In this document: one piece after another, positions 1 through 11,909 of the stretch
How the letters are laid out: every line of letters starts with the position of its first letter
Position numbering within the stretch: the first letter of the stretch is position 1
Source of the DNA: Kingdonia uniflora
Taxonomy: Eukaryota; Streptophyta; Magnoliopsida; Ranunculales; Circaeasteraceae
DNA length: 64,000 nucleotides
Direction of reading: 5' to 3'
Assembly: GCA_014058105.1 (NCBI GenBank)
Contig: JACGCM010002299.1
Span: 560,001 to 624,000 of the forward strand
The notes under the pieces: generated by a model
Database searches by the model: none
What the model saw: the letters and a program-made list of their open reading frames with translations, nothing else
Told to the model about the DNA's origin: nothing
Position numbers and translations under genes: made by a program

Positions 1-852
1 TTTTGAGCCGAGGGGAATGATTGAAATGCTAATACGTTTCAATGCGAAAAGTGTTGAGGAGTTTGATGGGGATGTGATAATGAAAAATCAGCATTATGCT
101 ATTATCGTCATGACCTGCATGAAAAATTCGATAAAGTTGGGATGGAAGATGGTGAGAGAAGAACAAATTATATATAATGTATGCGAGAAAGAGCAGACCA
201 ACACTCCGTTGGAGCCATAAGAAATGGCCTAATACTAGGCTAATCTATTCTCATCCTTTGAGTTCTCCTACTAATTAATTAGGAGATCTGTTGATGAAAT
301 TTTGTGTGGTAATAAGAAGGAAGAAGACAGTCGTCATACAATTAATTTACTCACAATTAGGAGGCCAGTTATACGACGTTGTTGGCAAACGAAGTATACT
401 TGTGAGCCATCAACATTTATGACACGACCCGTATGGGATTGCGAGCATTTTGACATTCTAAAGTTCCAAAATTGAGATAAGACACATGACAACACATTTT
501 TTGCAACAAATTTCAAAACTTCAGGAATGATAGAAAATTTGGAATGCATCAATACCCTTTGTTCTTAGTCCCAACTTACACGGTTTATGGCACAAGCATA
601 ATATGGTGGAACTATTTTCCTAGGCACAATCGTATGACATTTTAAAAATCAAAACTTCTATAACTTATTAAACCAAAATTATTCAGAACATTACAAATAA
701 ACAGTTTTATTATAAATTATTAATCATTCTGTATTTTATTCTTAAACGGACTTGCACCACCATGGTAGACATCGGTAAAAGGAACCTTTCTGCAGTCTTA
801 AACTCGTCCTTCTCCTTTTCTCTCATGTCACAATTAACTTTTTCGTACGATT
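1..852. other. no recognisable gene; includes probable 3' flank of HPt gene A
   Basis: I see no convincing coding exon here. Short open frames on both strands (for example 17-220 + and 334-552 -) match no family I know and have no clear splice or promoter context. The part next to 853 should hold the 3' UTR of the minus-strand HPt gene A; no definite polyadenylation signal was assigned. Confidence 0.4.
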
Positions 853-3800
853 TCAGTTATTGCTACTACCGCCGACTTGAGTCTCAAATGGTGGAGGCTT
901 CTTCAGCTGATATATGCAGAAAAAACATGAGTTAGCTATTACTGATTGATATACTAATGTTACTTACGGTTTGTGATTGAAACTTAGTCAAGTTAGGAGT
1001 TAACCTGGAAATAGTATTCCATTTGCCCTTGCAGGAACTTAATTTCATTTTTCACCTTCTGGAAAGCGCTCTTGCACCTGTAATATCAATGCACAACCAT
1101 TAAATTTTAATTAAACAACCCCAAATTGTGCTTTTTTTAGCCCAAATTGAGAATGGATATAATGAGAATTAAGTATTTACCCTTCCACGTTGAAATGGAG
1201 GCAGTACATCCACATCTGCATGGATGCGTCCCTCACTCTTGCAGCTCCCATGCTGCAAGAAATATAAAGCCAACCATAAGTCTCCCACAATAACTACTTA
1301 TTCTTTTCTGTGCGTACAATCATGCATAACTGCCTATATATAGATGTTTGATAAATATAAATTATATTATTACCTCGAGCTACTGGCATTGATTTGTTTG
1401 ATAACGTTATCAAGCTCGAGGCAGTTAACAGAAGTGTTTTTCCTGTATATATCATATAGAGAAATTGTTAGTTTTCTTAAGAAATACTATAGTAAAAGAA
1501 AGAAGAATCGAAACTATTTAAAATAACCCCTAGTTTCAAACACAATTGCTTACAGTTCCTGCTCAATATTATTGGAATATAGAGCCAATTCTGTGAAACC
1601 TAATGCAAAAAGTTCCTCGACAAAATTTGGGTTGGTAGCGTCCTGCAGATTTTCTATCTCAAGCAATTGTTCTTCATTCAGGAATCCCTGCACACCATAG
1701 CGCTGTTAGCTCAATACTTATACTGTTCTACCATATTTTCCTGAAGAAGAAAGACTAGAGTAATTCGTGTAAACAAAAAAGATTCATGGCGTAGTTAACT
1801 AGAATTTACGATCGTAATGGTCAAGTCACCAATTTGAAGAAAAAAAAGAGTGTGTTGCCATTTGCAAGATACACGCAAAATTGTTATGTTACAAATTATC
1901 ACATGGTATTGCTAAATTGAGCATTGAATATTTCCTTATTGATATAAACTCCTGAATTTGTATGGAATAATTGATACTCTAAAACGAAGTTGCATGCGTT
2001 TAGATGTGAAGTGAATGATGTTCGCATATATTTATCCCGTAAATGAGCTTTGCGTAATATTCATGCTATCAACTAATAAAAACCAAACAAATAGTATTTA
2101 TTTACTAAAATCACCACAAAGTGCAAAGAAATAAATCCAGGGTCCTTATTAATCAAATAAAGTAATAAAATGACAGCTCAAATTAAAAATGAAGTACTCA
2201 ACCCTAGGAAATAGCTAATAACTCTCGGTCATCTTCTATTTAACTGTCATTATTTGATATTATATTTAATAATATATATCCTAATTCCTAAAATAAATGG
2301 GCTTTAGCTTTTGGACCCTTAATAATGTCCACCTATTGCGAAATTACGCCCCATTTGGCAAAGTTAGCCTCTGGACCTCAAATTTTACATACTTTCTCAA
2401 AATACCCAAAAAATCCTCTTCTATTATACCCACGTGGAATTAGAGTTGCAAAAACACTAGGATAAACCAATGTTGCTCATCTTCCCGCGCAACAATGGCA
2501 ATGCTCGCATTCCCCTCCTTAGCTCTCTCCCTCCTAAAACCTCACGCAACACACTTCTCTCTCCTCCGCTCTTCCACCAAATCCAGCTTCTACATCTCTA
2601 TTCATCATCCTCGTTCTTCAATTCAAATAAGGGTTTCAATTCCCAATTCAAACTTTCAATTCTGACACTTCAACAAGTGATTTATCGACTACATGTATGC
2701 GCTAAATTTAGTTTAATACAAAGACCTAGTTGGAAGAATTAGAAAAGATACGGTTTTCGATAGTAATTTGCAAAAAAATGGAGTTTAGTTGGAATTGGAA
2801 AGAATTGTATGATGGCTATGAGGGGGGTAATTTGGAGTTAACTTCTTTGACAAAGTTTTTGGGTTTTTATTTCTTGGTTCAATTTTGATTCATTTCTCAA
2901 GTCATAAAAATCAAAAATAACATAACTTTGATATGTTTTTTTATTTACTATAACTTTTTGGGTATTTTGAAAGAAAAAAATAGTCTAAAATAGGGTCCAA
3001 AAGATTAAAAAGGCAAAAATACAAAAATACAAAAAAGAAGAAGAAGAGTAATTTCGTAAACTGTGGTTTTTATATTGGGTCCAAAAGCTAATTTGCCCAA
3101 AATATTTAGGTTAGGCGGGTTTCTAGGGGCTGATCCATATCCGACATGGATCGGAGTTGGGTTAGGATTATGAGATCCATACCTACTCCACTTTTGAAAT
3201 GGGTGTTAAAAAAAGGCTCGAAACACTATAAAATAGATCACGATTCAGGTCGGGTTCATATAAAAGGAGGTGCGTTGAGATTTATAATCTCACATTTGAA
3301 TGTATTTAGCCTTCTAAACTTTTACCTAAGACCTTGCGGTTATACTCCACACATAGCCATTTGTTTTTTAACAATGTTAATACAAGATATTAATCTCAAA
3401 GTAATAATCATATTAAACTACTAGCAGGGGCGAAGCCAGGGGGTTTGGGCAGAAACCTCCATTGGGTTTTATGGTTTGGCCAATTATTTGTTTATATTAC
3501 TACGTATTTGAACCCATCAAAAATGAGCTTCTTTAAGGCTATGTAACATGATGGGTTCTTTTATGTAATTTTGATCGAGTGGAGAAGGGTTCGTGACCCA
3601 AATCCAACATAGTTTTATTAAATACTTTTTAATTCAGTGAATTTGACAAATACTATGATGTTTTATGGTATATTTGACTTGCACCTCACTGTTTGCAAAA
3701 TATATGACATACATCCCACATTTGCAGTTTGGTTGCAGTCAACTACAGTTGACCAACTTTGATTTTAGTTAGCCTAACTCAATTTTTTTAAAAGACAAAA

Positions 3801-4488
3801 CTACCCTTTTAAATTAAAATAACAAACTACTTAAATAAATTTAAAAACGCCTCGAGTTACTCACATCTTAAAAGAACGTTGAATTGTTTAAATTTTAACC
3901 AATGGAAGATTGACACATTTTATTTTTGGTAAGTTTGAACAAAAGATCACGTGTTCCTCTTAAGGGTACTTTTGACAATGTATATACTTCAACAATTCAA
4001 ATGTTGGTCTACTGTAGTCAATTGCAGTAAAATTGCAAATGTGAGGTGTATGTCAAATATTTTGCAAACCGTGGGGTGTAAGTTAAATATGCTATAAAAC
4101 ATAAATGTATTTGTCAAACTCACCCCGTTTCGTGGGGAAAATCTCAATAAACCTTTTTAGTTACCTTATTTATGCATTTTTCCCATCACCTAGATGGTTT
4201 ATTATCAAGTCAAACATAGTAAAAATTACATAGACACCCTAAAATAACTTTACATTGTCAAGGTTCTCGCCCTCGAACCCCCATTTTTTAAGCCCCCCGG
4301 AAGAAATCCCTGGCTATCCCCGTGACTACTAGATTTTAAAAAAATGCTATATATTTATAACAAATTAAGGAGTAGTATCTAAGGAAAAAAGAAAGAAAAT
4401 GCACCTTATTTAGAAGGAATTTTCTCGCCTTTGAGGCATTCTCCCTGTTCAACTCAATAAGACGATTTCTTGCTGTCATTGCTGTCAT
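853..4488 (-). CDS. HPt gene A: AHP-like pseudo-phosphotransfer protein (active His replaced by Lys)
   Basis: Six exons, all with GT-AG borders: 4488-4405, 1687-1554, 1442-1374, 1252-1181, 1077-1005 and 906-853. They join in frame to 161 aa. Plant HPt (AHP) proteins of about 150 aa carry phosphate from cytokinin-receptor histidine kinases to nuclear response regulators. Seen: exon 2 begins GFLNEEQ and has NPNFVEE; exon 4 has SMGAARV; the last exons give the C-terminal helix. Exon borders match HPt C exactly. At the site where C reads MHQFKGSCSS this protein reads IKQINASSSS, so the phospho-accepting His is Lys and the following Lys-Gly are also lost. Arabidopsis AHP6 is a known pseudo-HPt with Asn at this site and inhibits the relay; a similar inhibitory role here is inference. 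The frame is intact, which argues against simple decay. Intron 1 (2.7 kb) holds an hAT-like element. Exon 1 is the least certain exon, chosen by phase, a donor like that of copy B, and a TATA box 78-88 bp upstream. Confidence 0.87.
3425..4324. mobile_element. non-autonomous hAT-like element in intron 1 of HPt gene A
   Basis: A 900-bp element is flanked by a perfect 8-bp target-site duplication ACTACTAG (3417-3424 and 4325-4332). Its ends are imperfect inverted repeats: left CAGGGGCGAAGCCAGGG, right (complement) CACGGGGATAGCCAGGG, 13 of 17 matching. An 8-bp duplication and CAGGGGCG-type ends are typical of hAT elements. There is no transposase frame, so it is a deletion derivative or MITE. It contains a second, nested foldback element. 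Confidence 0.85.
3637..4123. mobile_element. foldback MITE nested inside the hAT-like element
   Basis: Long imperfect terminal inverted repeats of about 100 bp: the left arm from GTGAATTTGACAAATAC is mirrored by a right arm ending GTATTTGTCAAACTCAC. Both arms contain the same TTTGCAAAATAT and ACATAC blocks and, further in, AACTACAGTTGACC / CTACTGTAGTCAATTG. No coding capacity. The element in the intron of HPt copy B (22432-22876) has similar GGTCAA/TTGACC inner blocks and may be related. Confidence 0.7.
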
Positions 4489-4565
4489 TTTCTTAGATAA
4501 CCTTTGAAGGTAAAGAGAAGTAAGATAGCTAAGAGAAATGATACAAACATAGAGACCTAAGCAGG

Positions 4566-4576
4566 TATTTATATAG
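4566..4576 (-). promoter_or_regulatory. TATA box of HPt gene A
   Basis: On the minus strand the sequence reads CTATATAAATA, a consensus plant TATA box, 78-88 bp upstream of the proposed ATG at 4488. That spacing suits a short 5' UTR and supports the choice of exon 1. Confidence 0.65.
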
Positions 4577-4615
4577 TTAAAAAGTGAAATCGTTGAAAGA
4601 TTATATCAGTTATTT

Positions 4616-5031
4616 GTCATATTATATGAAATACTTGTGCAAAAACGAGATTTTTTATCTTTTATTAATAATAAATTAAATGTATTCAGATTCGATTTTC
4701 TTTTCACATTTTATAGGATGATTTTCATTTCACTGTCTTTGCTGAATTTTTGACTCGTGTAAGAAACACGTGTTAAAGAGAGAAAAAATAAGGATTAATT
4801 TCAGATGACCCCCAATTTTTTTGGTCATATTATATGAAATACTTGTGCAAAAAACAAGATTTTTATCTTCTATTGATGATAAATTAAATGCATTCAGATT
4901 CGATTTTATTTTCACCTTTTATAGGATGATTTTCATTTCATTGTCTTTGCTGGATTTTTGACTCGTGTAAAAAACATGTGTTCAAGAGCGAAAAAATAAG
5001 GATTAATTTCATATGACCCCCATTTTTTTTT
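4616..5031. repeat. 208-bp tandem duplication in the promoter of HPt gene A
   Basis: Two diverged copies (4616-4823 and 4824-5031) follow head to tail with an exact 208-bp period, judged from the GTCATATT block at 4616, 4824 and again at 5032 (start of a third, partial copy). The array lies 40-465 bp upstream of the gene A TATA box. The copy nearer the gene contains a G-box CACGTG at 4767-4772; the outer copy reads CATGTG at the same place. Confidence 0.85.
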
Positions 5032-5284
5032 GTCATATTTGCGATGTATCCTACCACTTACATATTATTCAACTTTGGTACATGTTTTACAGGTTGACCT
5101 AGTCAAACTGCACTTGACTTGTCTTTGAGATGTAAAAGAACGTTCAAAACCTGTTATGCCCTTAAAATAACATGTAAAATTCACGTGACATGTTTTAAAT
5201 ATGAGATATTCAAATACACACATCAATATTTTGAGAAAAAGTTGAGAGTTTTGAATTTTTCGATATTTTTTGATAAAAGGGTAG

Positions 5285-5765
5285 TGTAGTAGTATATTTC
5301 CCAGATTCGACAAAGAGAAGCTAACGAAACTTAGTCGAAGACAGTTCATCATTCGAGAAGATGTCACATCTGGGACCACAGTTCTCAACCCACCGAAGTA
5401 GCCGTTATACTTGGTCAAATAGAGTTGTTGCAGGGAGATCCGCGAAGTTCGCGCACTACCCCCCAAAATACGAAACTATTTTTTTTTTTGTAAAACTACT
5501 TGTATCTACTATAAATATAAGCATAGAGTATGTTAAACTAATTCGTAACTCCACTATTCGTGCATTCTTATATCTTTACCAATCAGCAATTGTAATAACT
5601 AGCAACTTATTAGATATTTTTTTATCAAAACCCTCTATGAGGTAGAAGTTTTTCTCAGACTTTATTGAGTTTTCTACGTAAAATCATGTGTGCCGAAAGC
5701 TTATTACTGTATAATCCTTACTAGAGTATTGGCGAAGTTATCCTCTCAAAAAACACGCTGTTACA
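5285..5765 (+). repeat. 5' LTR of Tat element 1
   Basis: Begins TGTAGTAG, ends ...TTACA just before the primer-binding site, and is repeated at 17133-17605. Shared landmarks include TATTTCCCAGATTCGACAAA near the start and CTAGAGTATTGGCGAAGTTATC near the end. The start TGTAGTAGCATATTTC resembles the LTR start of Tat element 2 at 56792 (minus strand TGTGAGGGCTTATTTC). Confidence 0.88.
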
Positions 5766-5767
5766 AT

Positions 5768-5785
5768 TGGCACCGTCTGTGGGAA
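5768..5785 (+). other. primer-binding site of Tat element 1
   Basis: TGGCACCGTCTGTGGGAA lies two bases after the 5' LTR. It is one base from the TGGCGCCGTCTGTGGG motif common just after the LTR in plant Ty3 elements. Which tRNA it pairs with was not worked out. Confidence 0.7.
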
Positions 5786-5819
5786 TACCACACTTTTTCT
5801 TTACAACCTGTGATCCAAG

Positions 5820-7420
5820 ACAATCCGATGATAAACATGAATCTCCGAAGTGCCTCCAGTACACAGAGGAACCACGAGATCAACCCAATACCAGAAATAG
5901 TCAATCTACACAGTGCTGTGATCGAACTTCATAAATAAATGCAGTCTAACCGAGTCTAGAGGCTTGAATATCAGCGAATTCATGCCCAAACTCTTCAAGT
6001 TGAAAGAGACGTGTGGAGAAAAGCCTTGGACCGACAGAGTCAGACACATCAGAAAGAAATAAAGCATTTACAAAGACATCAAGACCGGCTCACTGGTCGT
6101 CAAGCCAAAAGTGAACATCGATCCAGGGCGACCCAAAAAGAAAATCTACTGAGAGAGGAACAAGTTCAAACTTCTCGATCCAAATCAAGGAATCCATACA
6201 TGACTTCTTGATATTTTGGACTCATATCCTCAACATCGACAACTCTAGGAAGTCGACGCATACGACACCAAACTCCTCCGCCACCGGTAACATGACCAGT
6301 AAGAGACAGGTTAGGACCTAAAGGGCAATGTGACTTTGATCCTTGAGTTGCAGCCGCACCAAATACTCAACAACAATTTGTTACCTTGGATGACCTGAAT
6401 AATAGGATCCAAGCCATAAACTCTGATATTCTAAGCTGAAGATCTGTTCTCGATAAAATTGAGACAAATCCTATTTCTTCTCATCTCGAAGTCATGCCCA
6501 TTCTAGAAATTTTCTACATGCCAAAGTTTTATTAGTATGTAGGCCTCACAGTCCCCTCACCCACATTTGACACTTCAAAGTAGTAGTTGGATTATACTCA
6601 AAACTAGATCACATGCTGTGCAGATTATTTAACATGAGCCTTAAAGAAGAACCTTTAAGATGATTTCATATTATTCCCGAAGGCTCTATCACTACATTCA
6701 GCCAGTTTGTGCCTCTTCGAGGCAAACTTTGTTCATGCTTAGGAACGAGAAATAATAGTAGATTCATTGTTCTTTTTTGAGCAAGGTGCGAAAGAGACCT
6801 TGGCGAGTTTTTCCAAACGTTTTCTTCAGGAAACACGAAAGATTGGGAATTCAGATCCCAAAATTGTTGTTTTAGCATTCACCTCTGTACTCCACATCGA
6901 CTCCAAAGTTTGAGAAGAGCTTACCTTGCACAAGCCCAAAACAGTGACAAAAATGATCGATGTTGTTAATAACTACATCGAATTGGAATGATCTAAAAAT
7001 GATAAGATGAAAAGCTCCTCAATCATCCACTCAAATAAAGCATTTTCGCCGCCACCTCCGAAGTCAGCAAATTATAAAACTCCCAAGCAGCGCGGGAGGA
7101 ACTCTGACAACATCAAGAAAAGAAATGGAAAGCCAGACATACCCGTCCCTGTCTTGCCTCCTATGACAACCACGTTCTTCGCTATCTTATCGGTGATAAA
7201 GGGAGATGAATTATTTCGAGAAGTACATGCAATTCCTGATGTATCCAACAAACCCTTGTGCCAGTATCATAACATGCATAGCCATGAGACTGACAACAGT
7301 TATTCTCTGATACAGATTTTTCATCGGATACTACTAGCTGGAAGACTTCACAACTATGTAGTCGACGTTCAGAAGTTCCTCAAAGAAGAGATTAAAAGAA
7401 GAGAAGTCGATCAAGAGTAA
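5820..7420 (+). pseudogene. gag remnant of Tat element 1
   Basis: A broken gag region. Recognisable pieces include DLNNRIQAI near 6390, PISSHLEVMP near 6470, and RETLASFSKRFLQETRKI near 6800, the last matching the conserved gag block of plant Tat elements. Frames at 6011-6211 and 7007-7420 are fragments of the same region. Many in-frame stops and frame changes rule out a functional capsid protein. Confidence 0.7.
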
Positions 7421-7447
7421 GGACAAGGCCAAGCTCGCTATCTTTAC

Positions 7448-8065
7448 ATGATCAAAATTGATAAAGGAAAGAAGAAAAAGCAAGATGATAGAATTACATC
7501 TTGCTGCAAGATGACATCATCAGAGAAATCAACAAAACTTCTCCCCAGCTTCAGCAAGGCTAAACATATGTATCATATTTCTTTCAAAGATTGCGACACC
7601 AGTCATGTCAGGTACCCTCACGATGACCCTCTGGTCATTATGCTCAAAGTAGGTCAGGACTACCTACACAGATTTCTAGTAGATACAGGAAGCGCAGTAG
7701 ACATTTTGTTCAAGAGAGTTATTGACGTTCTAGGCCTCAAGGATTCAGTCAAAGCTTCGACAACCATAATCACAGGGTTTAACGGTTTTAAAGAATCTTC
7801 CATTGGAGAAATCACTTTGCCAGTTCAAGCGGGCTCGGAAACCACTTTCGTTAAATTCGTCGTAATAAATGTTGAATCGAAGTATTTGGGCATCTTAGGT
7901 CAAAATTGGTTACATTCGATCAAGGTAGTACCTTTGACATACCATCTGGCCTTGCAATTTCCAACAGATCACAGAGTATATGAAATTAAAGGGAGTCAAG
8001 CAGTAACACGTATGTGGGAGAATACAACCACCAACTCTCACATAGCAAAACTCTTGAAAGCATAG
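7448..8065 (+). pseudogene. aspartic protease domain of Tat element 1
   Basis: An open stretch of about 205 codons carries the retroviral-type protease motif FLVDTGSAVDILF (the DTGS catalytic loop) and a later LGILGQNWLH block that matches the second conserved protease segment. It is separated from gag and from RT by stops. The domain reads well, but with a broken polyprotein around it it is not expected to be made. Confidence 0.82.
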
Positions 8066-8246
8066 CAATTATAGCAGGAACCACCCCAAACATTTGAGCA
8101 ACATGATACTGAGGTAGTGGACTCCATTGAACTCGATGGGCCCGGGCAAAATACCTTTATTGGCCCAAAACAATCATCCGATAAACAAAAACATGATACA
8201 ACTTCTGAAGAAAAATATTAACATCTTTGCATGGTCTTTTCAATAA

Positions 8247-9000
8247 ATGCCAGGCATTGACCCCTCGATAGCATGCCACAAGCTCAACCTCCTTTTAGAC
8301 AGCAAAACAGTTATGCAAAAGCGTCGCATTTTAGCCCTCCGCCTTCGTGAAGTAGTTAATGAAGAAATTGATAAACTCCTTCACGTCAGATTTATTCGAG
8401 AAGCAAAATATCCTAAATGGGTCTCTAATATTGTGGTTGTACCAAAGAAAAATGGGAAGATTAGAGTATGTGTAGACTTTACAAAGCCAAACAAGTTCAC
8501 ACAAAATGATTACTTTCCTCTCCCTCTAATTCTTCAACTCCTCGACTCTGTAGTAGGGCACAAACTTCTTTTAATGATGGATGCAGCTTCTGGTTACAAT
8601 CAGGTTCCTTTGCAAAAGAAGACCAAGAAAAAATAACATTTGTTATAGAAATAGGTCTCTAGTGTTATACAGTAATGCCTTTTGGATTAAAGAATGCAGG
8701 AGATACTTATCAACGACTTATCACTAAAATGTTCAAAGATTATTTAGGCAAAATTATGGAAGTATACATCGACAATATGATCTGCAAAAGCTTAAAGCAA
8801 GAAGATCATTGGAATAATCTATAAACCATCTTCAACATCCTTCGTACCTACCAAATGAAGCTCAACCCAGAAAAATGCCAATTTAGTGTTGCATCGGGTA
8901 AATTTCTGGGTTATTTGGTTAGTAAGAGGGGAATTGAAATTGATCTGGCACAAATCAAAGCACTCATGGCAATGTTATCTCCTCAAACCAAAAAAAATGT
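8247..9000 (+). pseudogene. reverse transcriptase domain of Tat element 1
   Basis: Conserved RT blocks in order: WVSNIVVVPKKNGKIRVCVD, then DYFPLPLILQLLDSVVGH, then MMDAASGYNQVPL. The frame ends near 8636; the next blocks continue in another frame: ITFVIE, a stop, then MPFGLKNAG, the active-site box as YIDN rather than YVDD, and KCQFSVASGKFLGYLVS. The frameshift, an in-frame stop near 8660 and the YIDN change each argue against activity. Confidence 0.88.
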
Positions 9001-9189
9001 ATAAAAGCTTGTTAGTAAGATTGTAGTTCTTCACGGGTTCATTTCCAAGTTATTTGATCCATGCAAACTTCTTTACCTCCTTCTCCGTGGAAATCCAACT
9101 CCAATATCGAGAAAACAACCCAAAGAAATCAGTTGGACCCCTGACTGTGAACTAGCTTTCCAAGATCTTAAAAGATACTTGGGGGCGTC

Positions 9190-10040
9190 CTCCTATAATA
9201 AGTACTCATGTTGATGGAAAAACACTGGCAAGGTACTTATCGACCACAGATGATTCTATTAGTTCTGTCTTTATTCGAGAAGACGATGGTGTGGAAAAGT
9301 CAATCTACTTCATCAACGAAACTCTCATGTATGCTGAAAAAAGATATACAAGAACTGAAAAGCAGCTTCTCGCCTTGGTATACAGCTCTCAGAAACTTTG
9401 ACCATATTTCCAGGCTCATCCCATCAAAATCATTACTAAGTTTTCTCTCAAACTTGTACTCTCTAAAAAGGAAAAGTCTCAAAAAGTTCAGCAATGGTCT
9501 GTATTCCTCGACGAATATGACATATCATTCGAACCTCAGATATCGATCAAAGGACAAGCAGTAGTCAATTTTATGGCTGACTTTCCAGTTGAAGACCCCG
9601 AATGGGAAGAACTCGAAGAAACACTGGCCGATGATTCCATAGTAGAACCAGATGCATGGTCACGAAGCACAAGATGGCGATAGTTTATAGACAGATCTGC
9701 TGGACCACGAGGATTAGGGATCAACATCGTCCTCATTACACCATCTAATCATCGAATTGAAAAAGCTATCAAACTCAAATTCTATGCAACCAATAATAAA
9801 ACCGAGTATGAAGCTATCTTACATGGATTAGATCTCGTTATAACACTGAGAGCTGATAAAATAGTTGTTTACGTCGATTTCTTACTCGTCGCCAACCATT
9901 ACAATAAAATATTTAAAACATTAGGCAAGATGGTTGATTACGTAGCTTTAGTCAAAGAGAAAATGAAGAAATTCAAAACAACAACAATCTTCTATCTCCC
10001 TCAAGCTGAGAACCGCCAAGCTGACGCATTATAATACATT
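9190..10040 (+). pseudogene. dual RNase H region of Tat element 1
   Basis: The first part, about 9200-9400, carries the retroelement RNase H/connection blocks (SIYFINETL, YTRTEKQLLALVY). The second part, about 9680-10035, reads as an archaeal-type RNase H: FIDRSAGPRGLGINIVLI, then ATNNKTEYEAILHGLDL, then LPQAENRQADAL. Plant Tat and Athila elements are known for this extra RNase H, so the pair supports the lineage call. Stops interrupt both parts. Confidence 0.8.
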
Positions 10041-10289
10041 ACAGCAATGCTCGAAGACAGTGAAAAAAAAACTCTAGACATCGAAGTCATTAAATATTCC
10101 CGTCACGACGTCTACTACACCATTCAGATCAATGTCACTGGAGACGAAGATCCTGAAGATTGGAGAAGACCATTCTATGCATACCTCAATTTTAACATCC
10201 TCCCAAGTAACAAGGAAGAAGCTCGGTCGCTCTTAGCAAAATGTTCTCGATTTATAGTTCAAAATAAAATCTTGTATCAAATCACAGGA

Positions 10290-11060
10290 GGAGGACCACT
10301 TATTGAATGTATATCGCATAAACAAGCACAAATCAAAATCAGTGAACTTCACAAAGGAATCTGCGCAGCTCACATCTCGAGAAGATCATTGGTACAATCG
10401 GTATTCACTCGAGGGTTATACTGGCCAAAGATGTGACATGACTGCGAAGAATTTTTCTAAAAGTACTACAAATTCCAAATCCATGCTCAAGACATCAAAA
10501 TCTCAGCCCTTGACTTGCATGTTAGCAATGTCCTATGGCCATTCATGAGATGGGCAATCGATATCATCGGACCTTTCCACCCAACATCGGGTAACCAAAA
10601 GTTCGTTCTTGTGGCAACAAACAACTTCACCAAATAGGTTGAAGCAGTACTACTATGTCACACTGGCGAAAATAAAGGCATCAACTATCTTTGGGAGCAT
10701 ATTGTAACCAGGTTTGGTTATCTGGAAATGATACGATCAGATAATGATAAATAATTCATCAGCAGCAAAGTGCTCAGTTTCCTTTACAAATACAAAATTC
10801 AACTGTCGACTTTGATACCATACTACCCTCAAGGTAATAGCCAAGCTAAAGCCATCATCAAAAGTATCAAATCAGGGTTACGAAAGTGCCTTGAAGAGAA
10901 AAAGGGTAGATGGGTTGATGAACTACTTAGCGTCTTGTAGGCATACCAGACAACTCCTCGAACATCCACTGGTTATATGCCATTCATGATGGTTTTTGGG
11001 ACTGAAGCAGTCATACCCTCAGATCTTGATCTCCCAAGTACCCGAAGAAAATGAGCTTAG
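10290..11060 (+). pseudogene. integrase domain of Tat element 1
   Basis: Blocks in order: HKGICAAHISRRSL, a damaged zinc region near 10430, MRWAIDIIGPFHP (first catalytic Asp), MIRSDNDK (second Asp), then YPQGNSQAKAIIKSIKSGLR. In the last block the usual catalytic Glu of QAE is replaced by Lys. Several in-frame stops are also present (near 10436, 10636, 10752 and 10938). The C-terminal block PRTSTGYMPFMMVFG follows. Confidence 0.85.
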
Positions 11061-11909
11061 ACTTCTCTGTAACCTCAATTGGATCGAAGAGACTCGCGAC
11101 CAGACTATTGCCAACTTGGGGTGATACCATGGCACTCTAAAGAAAGCTTACAACAAGAAAGTTAGAAAATGAACATTTGGCATTGGTGACCTTGTCCTTC
11201 GACGCATCCAAGACAGTACTCGACCTAAATTTTTTGGCAAGTTGTCTGAAAACTGGGAAGGGCCATATATTGTCAGCGACAAGACTGACAGTAGAACTTA
11301 CTGGTTGATGACTGAAGACGAAGTACAACTCGAATATCTGTGGAATATAGCCCAACTGAAAATGTTATACAGATAACTGCTATAACCGCTTTCAAATAAT
11401 TCCAATAAAGACATCTTTACTTTCAATTACATATCTCAACTACACATTTACTAAGTATCGATACATACTTGACAAGTATGCATCACAACTAACTTTTTCT
11501 CTTCGACAAACATATATCCAATTGCAGGATATATTTGTTTACACTTTATTATTTATCGAACAAAATATGTTATGTTTTACACTTTTTCTCAAAACCCAGA
11601 TATCCCATCAAGGAACAACATGTAGTCATCATTCTTTATTCATAACACCATTATATAGCCCGTTTTCCATCATCTTGTCGACTACATAACACTCTGCACA
11701 TTATCTTCTTAAGTATCTAATACTTGTCGAATCAAACACTTAGCATATTATTATCTACAAAATCTATGCATATTATCGACTACTCCATATATAAACATTC
11801 ATTAACAACAAAACAAATTCTGTTACTCATACAAAACAAACAAGAAATTGTTTCGGTCTTATCGACCATTTGTACATTTTTATAAAAACATAAACTTTTC
11901 CATAAACTT

